From positions 1 through 58,380 of IMG/VR virus record IMGVR_UViG_3300028840_000492: 58,380 bases of DNA; one strand, written 5' to 3'. Within the stretch, counting starts at the first letter, position 1. Each line of letters opens with the position of its first letter. The stretch is from a virus. The notes beneath the pieces are model-generated. The model had not been told where the DNA came from. It did no database searches and saw only the letters and a program-made list of their open reading frames with translations. Made by a program: the position numbers and the translations under genes. Shown here piece by piece: positions 15,846 to 25,345 of this stretch.

Positions 15846-16307
15846 ATGGCTGTATATGATTTATACAAAACTGCTGCGAGTCCTTCGCAAGCCCCCAGGT
15901 TTGGCACGTTTTGGCTCTATGCTAAAGTGAACTTCGCTGAAAACCCGATGGCTGTTTCTGATGTGGCTCGACTGATGAAAATTAAAGATAAGTGGGTCGT
16001 TCGAGATTCTTACTGGAGAATGACAGTAGCCTCTACTGCTGCCAATACATTTGATATTGGCTTCAATGATGCTGGTAGCGCAGTGTACACTAACCAGGGT
16101 ATCCTGGCTGGCGGTGCTTCCGCTGCTGGTGATTGGGCGCAGGGTGTTGTTGATCCTGATGCTAACCAGAAGATCTGTACGACTGATGGTTATATCTTTG
16201 TAGAGAACCTGACCGCTGCTGTCTATGACGGTGTGCTTGAGGTCATGGTTGAAGTGTTCGCTGGCCCTGATGACGCAGAGCCTGTTGACGCTAATATAGA
16301 TGATTAA
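15846..16307 (+). CDS. Tandem small structural protein, paralogue 3
   Basis: 153 residues after AAGGAGATAAAAC. Closely related to paralogue 2 over its full length (shared KDKWVVRDSYWRM, WAQGVVDPD, DGVLEVMVEVFAGPDD). The C-terminus is more acidic (AEPVDANIDD). Codons are strongly biased like the capsid gene, suggesting high expression. Confidence 0.6.
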   Translation: MAVYDLYKTAASPSQAPRFGTFWLYAKVNFAENPMAVSDVARLMKIKDKWVVRDSYWRMTVASTAANTFDIGFNDAGSAVYTNQGILAGGASAAGDWAQGVVDPDANQKICTTDGYIFVENLTAAVYDGVLEVMVEVFAGPDDAEPVDANIDD

Positions 16308-16315
16308 TAAATAGC

Positions 16316-16329
16316 CGTCCTACGGGACG
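16316..16329 (+). other. Hairpin with UACG tetraloop between paralogues 3 and 4
   Basis: CGTCC-TACG-GGACG forms a perfect 5-bp stem closed by a C(UACG)G tetraloop, one of the most stable RNA loop types. It lies in the 40-base gap between two structural genes and has no U-run, so it is more likely an mRNA stability or processing element than a terminator. Confidence 0.5.
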
Positions 16330-16347
16330 TAATAAAGGAGACTTATT

Positions 16348-16818
16348 ATGGCTACAGCTTTTACGCTTGCGAATATGGATACTAGCAAGTTTGATATTAA
16401 AAATAGTGATCCTACTAAAAAACCTGGAAGGGGTATGCTCCACGTTAGAAGTCGAGTTATCAATTTTGATACTCTGGCTACTGCAACTGGAACCGCCCTG
16501 GCTCATTCAGATACGTATCAAGTGTTTGATCTGGCCCCGGGTGATATTATAATTGCTGCTGGTGTTAATATTCTAACAGCAGCGACTGCAGCTGCAACCT
16601 TGGACTTAGGGTTTACTGGTGGAACGGTAGACTATTTTGTTGATGGGTTGGCTGCTAATGACACAACTCTGCCTTCGCAAACTGACGGGTATTTTAATGG
16701 TCCTGCGTATATTTCTGCTGCTGACACTTTGGATCTGAAAGAAGCCGGTGGTGCTCAGACTTTGGCGGGCTGTGTAGCTCAGGTATGGGCTTTGATCGCT
16801 CGAATCGACGGTAGTTAA
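16348..16818 (+). CDS. Tandem small structural protein, paralogue 4
   Basis: 156 residues after AAAGGAGACTTATT. More like paralogue 1 in its core: VRSRVINFDT, YQVFDLAPGDIIIAAGVNILT, a LDLGF turn, GPAYISAADTLDL and a last strand VAQVWALIARID. The gene group is followed directly by the connector genes. Virion role inferred. Confidence 0.6.
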   Translation: MATAFTLANMDTSKFDIKNSDPTKKPGRGMLHVRSRVINFDTLATATGTALAHSDTYQVFDLAPGDIIIAAGVNILTAATAAATLDLGFTGGTVDYFVDGLAANDTTLPSQTDGYFNGPAYISAADTLDLKEAGGAQTLAGCVAQVWALIARIDGS

Positions 16819-16831
16819 TAGGAGATAACTA

Positions 16832-17458
16832 ATGGCAACAGTACAAAGTGTTATTGACGAGGCTCGTTGGGATTTGACTGACTACGATGCTGGAGTCAAA
16901 TGGAAAGACGACGAACTTGTGGTTTATATGAACCGTGCCATAAGAAGCCTTAATTCAGAACTATGTCGGAGAAAGTCTGACTTAGTGTATGAGGAAGAGA
17001 CTTCTACTAATACTGTTGCGTCTCAAAATTATGTGGATATATCTGGTCTGTCCTACGATTCTGTAGTCTGCGTATGGATAGGCTCTGATCAATTAGAACA
17101 GACCAGTATCCAAGACATATATTATAAACGTAAGTTTAGAAGTGGAGATGCGTATCCTAACTATTGGTCGATCGAAGATGATACTATTATATTTGAATCG
17201 ACCTGTGATGCTATTCATACTGATCTGGTAATAGGGTATTATACAAAAGCATCAGATGTTACGGCTTCGAGTAATATGCCGTACAGTGATATTTTTAATG
17301 ACTCCCTAAGAGATGCAGTGGTTGAGATGGCGATAGCTAGGAAGGGTGATCAGTCTGAACGAACGGATAAGAAGTGGATAGGTATGCTACGAACTGCTGC
17401 CAATGAGGAGCAGCTTCGTAGAAGTTTCGTGCCTAAACCCTACTACATAGATTTCTAA
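16832..17458 (+). CDS. Head-tail connector / adaptor protein 1
   Basis: 208 residues. Begins with a helical segment (VIDEARWDLTDYDAGVKWKDDELVVYMNRAIRSL) of the kind that opens podovirus adaptor proteins such as P22 gp4-like connectors, which bind below the portal ring. A beta-rich middle contains YDSVVCVWIG and YYKRKFRSG, and a C-terminal helix (residues 155-190) completes it. A second protein of the same plan follows. Confidence 0.6.
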   Translation: MATVQSVIDEARWDLTDYDAGVKWKDDELVVYMNRAIRSLNSELCRRKSDLVYEEETSTNTVASQNYVDISGLSYDSVVCVWIGSDQLEQTSIQDIYYKRKFRSGDAYPNYWSIEDDTIIFESTCDAIHTDLVIGYYTKASDVTASSNMPYSDIFNDSLRDAVVEMAIARKGDQSERTDKKWIGMLRTAANEEQLRRSFVPKPYYIDF

Positions 17459-17468
17459 GGAGAACTAA

Positions 17469-18098
17469 ATGGCACACACTTTAACGACAGCAACGACAGC
17501 TGTGAGAGATGTTCTGAACGAAGAAACAGCTGCCTTTTGGTCTGACACTCAGATACAAAATTGGATTAAAGAGGGCTGTGTTGACTTAACCAGTAGGGGC
17601 ATGGTATATATTACCCAGGAGGAAATCACGTTAGCAGCAACAACTCTGTATTATGTTTCCACAGACGAGGCATGGATTGCAGATGCTGTTAAGTTATTTC
17701 ATGGGTATTACGATGACGCTTCTAACGGATACAATGGTATAGTTAAGATAGAACCTTCTCAAATAGGACACATGCCTCAAGCAGATGCTGGTGTTCCTGA
17801 ATATTTTGCGCTTGTAGATAAGCGTGTTTATATATGGCCCTTGACTTCTGCTGCTGTAGTGGCAGCTGGTGGCAAGGCTAAGTTTGAAGTAGCAAAGGTA
17901 ACTGACGACATCACAAACATAGAGTTTGAGTTTCAACATTTACCTATAGAATACGCTATAGCCCACGCACTGACGAGAGATAAACAGTTTCAGGAGGCTG
18001 GCGTATATTTTAGTATGTATCGAACTGGTCTGGAATTTGAGAGACAGCAGAAGGTTGATCGGGAGAAAGATGCATACAGTAACTTTAAGACGAGGTAA
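17469..18098 (+). CDS. Head-tail connector / adaptor protein 2
   Basis: 209 residues. Same architecture as its neighbour: TTATTAVRDVLNEETAAFWSDTQIQNWIKEG helix, beta region with YWS/YFAL-like aromatic strands, and C-terminal LPIEYAIAHALTRDKQF helix. The two probably derive from duplication and form successive rings or layers in the neck. Start after AAGGAGAACTAA. Confidence 0.6.
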   Translation: MAHTLTTATTAVRDVLNEETAAFWSDTQIQNWIKEGCVDLTSRGMVYITQEEITLAATTLYYVSTDEAWIADAVKLFHGYYDDASNGYNGIVKIEPSQIGHMPQADAGVPEYFALVDKRVYIWPLTSAAVVAAGGKAKFEVAKVTDDITNIEFEFQHLPIEYAIAHALTRDKQFQEAGVYFSMYRTGLEFERQQKVDREKDAYSNFKTR

Positions 18099-18101
18099 AC
18101 A

Positions 18102-20894
18102 ATGCCAAGACAAGAAATAGAAAGGCCTAAAATTGAAGGGCAGCAGAAAGCTATGTTAGGTAAGTTAGCTGAAGCCCCAAACAATTCGTATCAGGATCTA
18201 GTGTCTTGGTTTGATGGGGCATGGATTCCTAATGTTGATCCTGCTTATGTTGGATACCAGAACTATGTTATACTTCGTAACTTAAGATACCTAGATAAAG
18301 GCCTAGAAGGTGTGCATGGGTATACGTACTCTAATGCATCTGATCCTTCAGGTAAAACGATTACACACTTAAAGGGAATACAATTACTAAAACCAGCTCA
18401 GACTCAGACATCATATTACCTGACATTCTCCCCATACGATACCAATATTGGAGCTACTGGTTATATTAGGTGCAGCTTGACAAGTATCCCTAGTTCATCT
18501 ATAACCTTTTTGACTAGCACAATAGATGATCGTCCATTTAATGATTATGAGGATACTACCGTAACTGATAAATATGTGTCAGTCACCGCTGGCGTTACTG
18601 GTAGGTTCTCTCATGCCCCACAAGGACAGATATTTTATAATGACACAGAGAAGAATCTGAACTATGGCGGTTATGAGAATAGAGTTGGCGCTGTCTTTTT
18701 GATGGATGTTAAAGAGGATTATCCCAACAAGTCAGCAGATTCTAGCATTAAAATGTTAGATGTTACAGATAGTGCTATCACTAATGATTCTACAGATTCT
18801 TTTAACTGGGATGAAACAGCTCATGGGTACATGTTAATCCTATGCCCAAGGCCTTGTAGTTCTCTTAACTTTTACATGTCGTCGTTTAATGCTGCTGCAG
18901 CAACAATCTCAGCCTATTATTGGGACGGCAGTGCATGGCAAGCATATAGTATAGACGATACTACTGTTTCAGCTGGAAAATCATTAGCTCAAAATGGACA
19001 TATGGAGATGTATCTTACAGCTGGTAATTTTAGGAAACATGCTGGTTATGATAGTGGCATAGTTCCTAGAGTAACAGAAGGTTTATATATGTATCCTGTA
19101 TTGTTAGCAGCTGGTGCTAATTTAGATGCTGACATTTATCAGATAACAGCTAACTACTATTGGTCTGACGCCAAGGATATATGGGATGGAGTTTATCGTC
19201 AGCCTGTTGGGGCTTTCCTAGACAATAATGGTGTGATGGAAGACTACACTCTACATGTAAATGAACCATCTGATGTTAATACTCCGATCGGTATGATTCT
19301 GGATTTATTAGATGCAGATGATGATAACATCTATCTTGGATTTGAGGAGCCTGTAGCTGCTATTAAGTTTACGATGTTAACTGACTTTGTTAATGTTGAT
19401 GACTCACAGATTGATAGTGTTAAATATTGGAACGGGAGTGCTTGGACTAGTGTTGGTAATTTCTTAGATGGAACACTAGATGATGCAGGTGATTCATCTT
19501 TTGGAGCATCTGGTGAACTGTGCTGGAGTCCTCCTTCTGGAGAGAAACCTAGAACATTCAATGATGTTATTGGATACTGGTATCAAATTCAAGTTGATGC
19601 TGATTTTAGTACAGGTGACGCTAGTAAGGCGTCTGGCTCTGAGGACGTTGTAGTAGACGTTATCACTGGTATTCCTGCTATCAAAGATCTAAAGAACTTT
19701 AAGTTTGCAGCACAATATAAAGATAGGTTACTACTCTGTAATGCTGAAGAAGCTAACGAGGGTAATAGGGTTGACTACTGTGCTACTAATGCTCCGTTCG
19801 TTTGGAACGGACTTGATTCATCTGACGATGGTTTGCAGAGTTTGTATTTTGGCACAGAAACCCCACTGACTGCAGCGACTCCTTTGTACAATAGATTTGG
19901 ATCTACGATCTTTACCAGTATGGTTTTGTTTAAATCCAATGAAATCTATCTATTAACTGGAGATGATCCAGAGGATTTCAGAATCTATCCAATTTCTTAT
20001 ACAGTTGGTTGTACAGCTTGGGCTACTGTGGCAAATGCTGAGGTTGGATTTGCCGTGACAGAAGGGGCTGAGAGAAACGTAGTTTTGTTTATGTCCCATG
20101 CTGGCCCCATGATGTTTGATGGTGCAGTACTTATGCCCATCCGAGGTATAGAGAACTACTTTGATCCTAATGAATCAGAGTGCATTAACTTTGATTATAT
20201 GGATACGTCAGTTGGCTGGTATGACTCAACGTATAGAGAATATAATTTACAGTTTCCATCTGGTTCTGCAACTACCCCTGATACTTGGTTGGTGTATGAT
20301 CTAGTGAGGAAACGGTGGTTTGAAAAGAACACAGGTACTGCAACTTTCCCAACTGCAACTACGACATTGACTAGTGACACAGGTAACTTGTACAACTATG
20401 CTTGCTTACCTAATAGATACCAAGTAAGATTAGAATATGGTACGTCTTGGGATGGAACTGGAATCACCTATAAGGTAAAGACAGGTGACTTCTGGCCCAC
20501 TCAGAACTTTTGGGATCAGACTAGAATTAGAAAGTTTAAACTGATCTGTAAACGTATCCAGGAATCACACTCAGTATCTGTTAACTACTATCCTGATACA
20601 GCAGAGTCTTCTGGTATCGGTGTACAATTTGTGGATAGTGCTGACAACGCTACGGCATTTGCTGATAGCTCTGTCCTAGGAACCTCATGGGCTGCAACGG
20701 TAACAACTACCCTGGACTTATCTGCTGCCTCTGGATTGGAGCGATTAGTTACAGTTAACGCAGATTTAAATAGACTAGCATGGGCGCATGCGTTTGATTT
20801 TGAGGTGACGACAGATGACACAACAAAAGGATTTCAACCAATCGGATGGGGAATTCAATACCAAGTCATTCGCAAAGACAATACCGCTACCTAA
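18102..20894 (+). CDS. Tail nozzle / stopper-like protein
   Basis: 930 residues, follows the two connectors. The C-terminal half has the pattern seen in podovirus nozzle or P22 gp10-like stabilisation proteins: TSMVLFKSNEIYLLTGDDPEDFRI, YTVGC, a RNVVLFMSHAGPMMFDG blade, GIENYFDP and TWLVYDLVRKRWFEKN, suggestive of a beta-propeller. The first half adds beta-rich inserts (YYWDGSAWQ repeated as KYWNGSAWT). It probably closes the tail tube. The 3' end overlaps the next ORF by 80 bases. Confidence 0.65.
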   Translation: MPRQEIERPKIEGQQKAMLGKLAEAPNNSYQDLVSWFDGAWIPNVDPAYVGYQNYVILRNLRYLDKGLEGVHGYTYSNASDPSGKTITHLKGIQLLKPAQTQTSYYLTFSPYDTNIGATGYIRCSLTSIPSSSITFLTSTIDDRPFNDYEDTTVTDKYVSVTAGVTGRFSHAPQGQIFYNDTEKNLNYGGYENRVGAVFLMDVKEDYPNKSADSSIKMLDVTDSAITNDSTDSFNWDETAHGYMLILCPRPCSSLNFYMSSFNAAAATISAYYWDGSAWQAYSIDDTTVSAGKSLAQNGHMEMYLTAGNFRKHAGYDSGIVPRVTEGLYMYPVLLAAGANLDADIYQITANYYWSDAKDIWDGVYRQPVGAFLDNNGVMEDYTLHVNEPSDVNTPIGMILDLLDADDDNIYLGFEEPVAAIKFTMLTDFVNVDDSQIDSVKYWNGSAWTSVGNFLDGTLDDAGDSSFGASGELCWSPPSGEKPRTFNDVIGYWYQIQVDADFSTGDASKASGSEDVVVDVITGIPAIKDLKNFKFAAQYKDRLLLCNAEEANEGNRVDYCATNAPFVWNGLDSSDDGLQSLYFGTETPLTAATPLYNRFGSTIFTSMVLFKSNEIYLLTGDDPEDFRIYPISYTVGCTAWATVANAEVGFAVTEGAERNVVLFMSHAGPMMFDGAVLMPIRGIENYFDPNESECINFDYMDTSVGWYDSTYREYNLQFPSGSATTPDTWLVYDLVRKRWFEKNTGTATFPTATTTLTSDTGNLYNYACLPNRYQVRLEYGTSWDGTGITYKVKTGDFWPTQNFWDQTRIRKFKLICKRIQESHSVSVNYYPDTAESSGIGVQFVDSADNATAFADSSVLGTSWAATVTTTLDLSAASGLERLVTVNADLNRLAWAHAFDFEVTTDDTTKGFQPIGWGIQYQVIRKDNTAT

Positions 20895-21006
20895 AGAGTG
20901 GCTTGAGTTTCTAAAGACAGGGGTACATCAAGTCAAGCCATATCTAAAGTCTAGAAAGCGGAGCAATCTACAGATGAATGAAAAACAACGAAAGGCAATT
21001 ATGTAA
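20815..21006 (+). CDS. Small basic protein overlapping nozzle gene
   Basis: 63 residues, ATG after GAGGTGACGACAG, overlapping the end of the nozzle gene by 80 bases in another frame. LPLPKEWLEFLK-like and basic segments in its non-overlapping part look protein-like. It ends IM-TAA sharing its last base with the next ATG, so it is coupled to the fibre genes. Confidence 0.45.
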   Translation: MTQQKDFNQSDGEFNTKSFAKTIPLPKEWLEFLKTGVHQVKPYLKSRKRSNLQMNEKQRKAIM

Positions 21007-22160
21007 TGGCACAGAATTTATATTGGGCAACAGGTTTAGAGGGAGGTGCTGCAGGGGATTTAGACACATTTCCATATGCGTCTATTCAAGATGAAGATGC
21101 AGCTGTAGTCGCAGACTTAACCAACCAACGTATTTACTTTTATACCTGGGATGCTGGTGTACTTAATGGATCTCAGTCCTTACCAGATTATATCGAACCT
21201 GATGATAATGGTGCAAACAATGGAGCCTGGACGCTCTGCGATATTATGGTAGACGATGCAGACCTAAAGGTAACAAAGAGTTTGCAGATTATAGATGCTG
21301 GTGGTACAGATATTACTGATGTTTTGAATAGCGGTTCAAGTGAAGTCGTTGACGATGCTGGAGATGATGACACTTTGATGAGTGAAAGCTGCGTTGTATA
21401 TTATGCAACTAACACTAAAGGATTAGATCGTGTCCTAAGTCTAGCTCATATGTCTGGTGTTTATGAAAGACCTAAGTTTGCTTGGAAGGATGCAGATGAG
21501 ATATATATCACTGGCGGATGGTGGCATCACGATGGCGCAGCCTCTGGTGAGCAGATCTTATATAATAATTCAACGATCACATTTCAATTCACAAATGGAA
21601 CTGGAGCAGGTATGATCTACTTGTACTTAGACGACAGTGATGTGATCTCAAGTCCTCTAGCTGCTGGAGATTTGATAGATAGTGAAACAGCTCCAACTTA
21701 TAGTCACTCGCTAGGAGGTTGGTACAATGGTGAAGATAGGTGCATAGGAGCCTTTTACCAAAGTGCAGCTAATACTTTAGTTGAGTTTTATCATAATGGT
21801 GGAGAATGGATTCTATTTCATGACTATTTAAGTATACAATCAGCTTATGATTTAGATGGTACATTTGAAGACACATCAACTTTATATGCTCCAGCTTGTC
21901 AATCAGACATGACAGGAGGTTGGGTAGATTTACAGTTCCTGGCAGTATATGTTAACGCTATTAAATATATTCAATTTAGAACCAATACCTTACCAAGTTC
22001 TCTGTTTCATGGATTCACAGCAGCTACTCAACTAAGAAATATATTTTATCATGTATTACCGCTAGACGATAATAATGTAGTTGAATGGCGATACAATGCT
22101 GATTGTGATGAAACTGCAAGTTTATTTCAACACGGGTATAGTTTACCAGGAGGTATGTAA
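21006..22160 (+). CDS. Tandem tail-fibre protein A
   Basis: 384 residues. First of three related proteins sharing: an N-terminal domain (A..L.TFPYASIQDEDAAVV..., W.LCDI), a RPKF.WKDADEIYI.GGWW.HDG block near 160, SLGGWYNGEDRC(I)GAF near 240, and a C-terminus Y.LPGGM. This looks like a host-recognition fibre or tip protein. The final codons CCA GGA GGT ATG carry the ribosome-binding site for the next copy, whose ATG overlaps this stop. Confidence 0.65.
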   Translation: MAQNLYWATGLEGGAAGDLDTFPYASIQDEDAAVVADLTNQRIYFYTWDAGVLNGSQSLPDYIEPDDNGANNGAWTLCDIMVDDADLKVTKSLQIIDAGGTDITDVLNSGSSEVVDDAGDDDTLMSESCVVYYATNTKGLDRVLSLAHMSGVYERPKFAWKDADEIYITGGWWHHDGAASGEQILYNNSTITFQFTNGTGAGMIYLYLDDSDVISSPLAAGDLIDSETAPTYSHSLGGWYNGEDRCIGAFYQSAANTLVEFYHNGGEWILFHDYLSIQSAYDLDGTFEDTSTLYAPACQSDMTGGWVDLQFLAVYVNAIKYIQFRTNTLPSSLFHGFTAATQLRNIFYHVLPLDDNNVVEWRYNADCDETASLFQHGYSLPGGM

Positions 22161-23299
22161 TGGCAAATTGTTTTTGGGCAGACGCCCTGGACGGAAGCAC
22201 TAATGGGATTAAAACGATCTCAGCAGCCAATATCTCTGATGGTGATATGTGTATTGTAATCTTACACGCTACAGCTAAGACATACATATATAGATATGAT
22301 TCTTCTTCTACTGCTGCTGATAGTGCTCCGCAGAGTATAAGACCGACTGATTATGGATCTGCCGGTGTATGGTTATGGACTAAACCTGTTATGGATTCAT
22401 TACGATTACGAGATGCAATTATAGATAATGCTAATACATCTGTTAATGAGTTTTCAACAGATGGTACGTTAGCTGGAAACTCAGACAGTGCTGTACCAAC
22501 AGAGAAGGCTATCAAAACGTATACGACAACTACACTAGGACAAGGGTTAACACAACCGTTTGCACAAGGATACTTTAAACGCCCTATGTTTTCTTATAAA
22601 GATGGGGATGAAATCTATATTAGTGGTGGTGGGTTCTGGACTGCAGATGATTTAGATCAAGCTGTATATACTAGTAGCAAATTAACCTTTCAGTTTGGAT
22701 CTGGTGGCAGTAACGCTGGTAGTGATGATCTCGACAATGGAGCTATTGAAATACAGTATCTTTATTTAGACTCTAGCGCTATAGGATCAGCTGGTGGGAC
22801 AGCTCTGGTGGCTAGTGATTTCTATAATGCTCCTACTACACCTACATTCTCTAGAGGTGGATGGTATCTTGCAACTACCGGAGAGGGTGATGGTCTGGAT
22901 AGATGTGTTGGAGCGTTCTTAATAACAGCTGCCAATGCTTTATATCCGTTTGCACATAATGGAAATGAACAATATATTTTATGCTCAGATATATCTTTAT
23001 ACGCAGCTGCAGATAGTGATACCACTCAAGACATAGACGTATATTCTCCATGCAATATTTATGGTAAAGTTTATTTACAATGGGATGCAGTTACTGGTAA
23101 TGCTGATACGTATTATGTAACTAACGGGGATGGAGGATCTAGAATACCAATCTATCAATATAGCGAAACACAATATCCAGGCAATACAGCATGGATGGCT
23201 CCTGATAGTTCAAATCAAATACATGGAAACTGGGCTGCTGCAACAACAGGAACTATGCGAATAAGACAACGTGGATATAAAGTTCCAGGAGGAATGTAA
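22160..23299 (+). CDS. Tandem tail-fibre protein B
   Basis: 379 residues, related to A and C throughout. It carries STDGTLAGNSDSAVPTEKAI (about 97-116), a phrase common in phage fibre and appendage proteins, then KRPMFSYKDGDEIYISGGGFW, RGGWY...DRCVGAF and a C-terminal GYKVPGGM. Coupled to both neighbours through TAATG. The variable middle probably sets receptor specificity (inference). Confidence 0.65.
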   Translation: MANCFWADALDGSTNGIKTISAANISDGDMCIVILHATAKTYIYRYDSSSTAADSAPQSIRPTDYGSAGVWLWTKPVMDSLRLRDAIIDNANTSVNEFSTDGTLAGNSDSAVPTEKAIKTYTTTTLGQGLTQPFAQGYFKRPMFSYKDGDEIYISGGGFWTADDLDQAVYTSSKLTFQFGSGGSNAGSDDLDNGAIEIQYLYLDSSAIGSAGGTALVASDFYNAPTTPTFSRGGWYLATTGEGDGLDRCVGAFLITAANALYPFAHNGNEQYILCSDISLYAAADSDTTQDIDVYSPCNIYGKVYLQWDAVTGNADTYYVTNGDGGSRIPIYQYSETQYPGNTAWMAPDSSNQIHGNWAAATTGTMRIRQRGYKVPGGM

Positions 23300-24483
23300 T
23301 GGCTAATCAAGCATATGCGTGTAACATATTAACTGGTGGATCATCTGGCGCTCTAGATAATCTGAACGGGTCTCAGCTCGAAGACGGCGATATGGCAATC
23401 GTTGTTACTAGAGAGTTAGGAGTTGATGTAGCCTACCTATATGTATTAGATGCTACTAGCGGAGCTGCTGCCTCAAGTCCTGGGGTTATCCTGCCACTAA
23501 GAAACGCAGGATCAAAGCGCTGGCTTTTATGTGGCGTTGAGGCCCTTGAGTTAGATGTAGATACAGGAGATATATCATTCATAACTGGTGTTTCTGATAA
23601 GATTATAGATCAATGGTCAACTGATGGCACAATGGCTGGAGCTGCTCAGTATGATTTTCCGACTGAAAAGGCAGTTAAGACATATCTAGATTCCTTTGCT
23701 ATAACAACTCCACTAGAGTATGATGAGGCTATTGGTTTTTTTGTTAGACCACGATGGTTATATGGCAGTGCTAGCACCTTAACTTTCACAGCTAGAACTG
23801 GTTTCTGGCATATAGATGGCGCTGAAGAAAAGGTTGTATATAATCCAAGTAATATAACATTTACAACTGGGTCAGCAGGGAGCAATTCTAGTAGTAGTGA
23901 TTTAGTTGCTGATACTTGGTCATACTTGTATATTGATGATAGTTCACTAGCTACTGGGCAAGTGTTACTGACTGCTTCTAATCTGATCAATACAAATACG
24001 GCCCCCAGCTGGTCAGTTACAAAGAATGGATGGTATAGTGGAAACGATAGATGCATCTTTGTGATACCAGTGCAATCAGGTGCTGCTAGTATAGAAAGAT
24101 GGATAGGTGGTCCTTCTCCGTCTGGTGAAATCGAACTATACTCCCCAAAGACTATACAGAACTGGATTAATGTACAGATCGCTGGAGTCACAATTGACGT
24201 ATGTCCTGCTGAGATTATTACTAGGCACACTGCTAACTTTAGGTGGGATAATAATAATGCAAATGCCAATGACTATATCAAAATAACGGATAAAGATGGT
24301 TCTGGCAATCAGGGGATCGTGACTTGGGTTTATTCCCTTGATAGTATTGATGCTACATTTGTAGAATTTCAATCAGAATGGAATGGGGTTGACACCCAAG
24401 AGATTATAATAGCAAGTAATAGAAATGAAGTTGACTTAGCTAAAGTCGTATATAATAGTTTTTTTCTACCGGAGGGAATGTAA
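23299..24483 (+). CDS. Tandem tail-fibre protein C
   Basis: 394 residues, the most divergent copy. It keeps STDGTMAGAAQYDFPTEKAVKTY, FVRPRW, RTGFWHIDG, NGWYSGNDRCIFV and the terminal LPEGM. The DEIYI segment of A and B is replaced by STLTFTA. Ends CCG GAG GGA ATG TAA TGG, again embedding the next gene's site. Confidence 0.65.
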   Translation: MANQAYACNILTGGSSGALDNLNGSQLEDGDMAIVVTRELGVDVAYLYVLDATSGAAASSPGVILPLRNAGSKRWLLCGVEALELDVDTGDISFITGVSDKIIDQWSTDGTMAGAAQYDFPTEKAVKTYLDSFAITTPLEYDEAIGFFVRPRWLYGSASTLTFTARTGFWHIDGAEEKVVYNPSNITFTTGSAGSNSSSSDLVADTWSYLYIDDSSLATGQVLLTASNLINTNTAPSWSVTKNGWYSGNDRCIFVIPVQSGAASIERWIGGPSPSGEIELYSPKTIQNWINVQIAGVTIDVCPAEIITRHTANFRWDNNNANANDYIKITDKDGSGNQGIVTWVYSLDSIDATFVEFQSEWNGVDTQEIIIASNRNEVDLAKVVYNSFFLPEGM

Positions 24484-24893
24484 TGGCAACAAAAGCAAGA
24501 GTATTGTATGATTCATCGACAGGAGAGATTCTTGGTTCAGCATTGTTTAAGGATGACTCACCGAGGATAGAGGCGATTAACGCCCATTGGGAAGCTACTG
24601 TAGCTAAGTATCCCCCGGGTAGTGTGGCATATACAGACATCACGCCGACAGCTAATGGATGTCCTAATGAATTAGAATATAGAATTAATCCTGGAAATCA
24701 ACAACTGCAGGAAGTGACTCCTGCTATTGAGCAGCGTAGAAATCTGTACGCAGAACGAGAAGCTGCGATTAGAGACTACACACGGAATAAGATGATTGAA
24801 ATGATGAAAGCAGATGGGTCGTGGAATCCTAGTTGGGATACCGCAGATCCGCCACTAATAGGACGGCAAGATAGAGCCGTCAGGGAGGTCTAA
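24483..24893 (+). CDS. Fibre-associated small protein
   Basis: 136 residues, coupled by TAATG to the fibre trio. The N-terminal half is beta-rich (KARVLYDSSTGEILGSALF) and the C-terminal half helical (EQRRNLYAEREAAIRDYTRNKMIEMM). The position after fibres would suit a fibre chaperone or adaptor, without direct evidence. Confidence 0.5.
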   Translation: MATKARVLYDSSTGEILGSALFKDDSPRIEAINAHWEATVAKYPPGSVAYTDITPTANGCPNELEYRINPGNQQLQEVTPAIEQRRNLYAEREAAIRDYTRNKMIEMMKADGSWNPSWDTADPPLIGRQDRAVREV

Positions 24894-24895
24894 TT

Positions 24896-25345
24896 ATGCC
24901 TTCGTACTTGAATATATTAAATGATCCTAGATACCAGAGAGCCAATCAACAGGCTGTGGCAAAGAGTCAAGGCATGGGCTTAGCGTTACCTCAAATGGCA
25001 ACACAAGGAATCATGGGTCAATTTGCTGAGAGAGACATGCAGAAGCGCATTGCCTCACAGAACTTTGCAACACAAAGGTTTAGACAAACTGAAGCTTTGG
25101 GAATAGCACAGCAGAGGTTGGGCTTAGCTAATCAGCAATTAAAGTTTCAAAACAATATGGCTAAGAAAAATTATAGAGACGCCAAGAGTAACTTGTTCTG
25201 GAGTATACCGCTAGGACTAGGAACATTAGGAGCACAATGGTATACAAATAAGAAACAGGATGCACGAAAGGCGATAGAAGATAAAAGAGCAGCTGAGGCA
25301 CACGACATTCTCGTAAAATCAGCTAAGAAGAGAGGTATTATATAA
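24896..25345 (+). CDS. Putative ejection protein, small
   Basis: 149 residues. Gln/Ala/Met-rich amphipathic N-terminal helix (QQAVAKSQGMGLALPQMATQG) and a short hydrophobic stretch (WSIPLGLGTLGAQW, about 100-115) flanked by charged helices. These features resemble the small internal virion proteins of podoviruses that enter the host envelope with the DNA. It opens the ejection block. Confidence 0.55.
   Translation: MPSYLNILNDPRYQRANQQAVAKSQGMGLALPQMATQGIMGQFAERDMQKRIASQNFATQRFRQTEALGIAQQRLGLANQQLKFQNNMAKKNYRDAKSNLFWSIPLGLGTLGAQWYTNKKQDARKAIEDKRAAEAHDILVKSAKKRGII

Noticed and set aside
23646-24269. 207-residue open frame on the - strand opposite fibre protein C
   Set aside because: Shadow of a well-supported gene with hydrophobic, non-domain-like content and no start signal.
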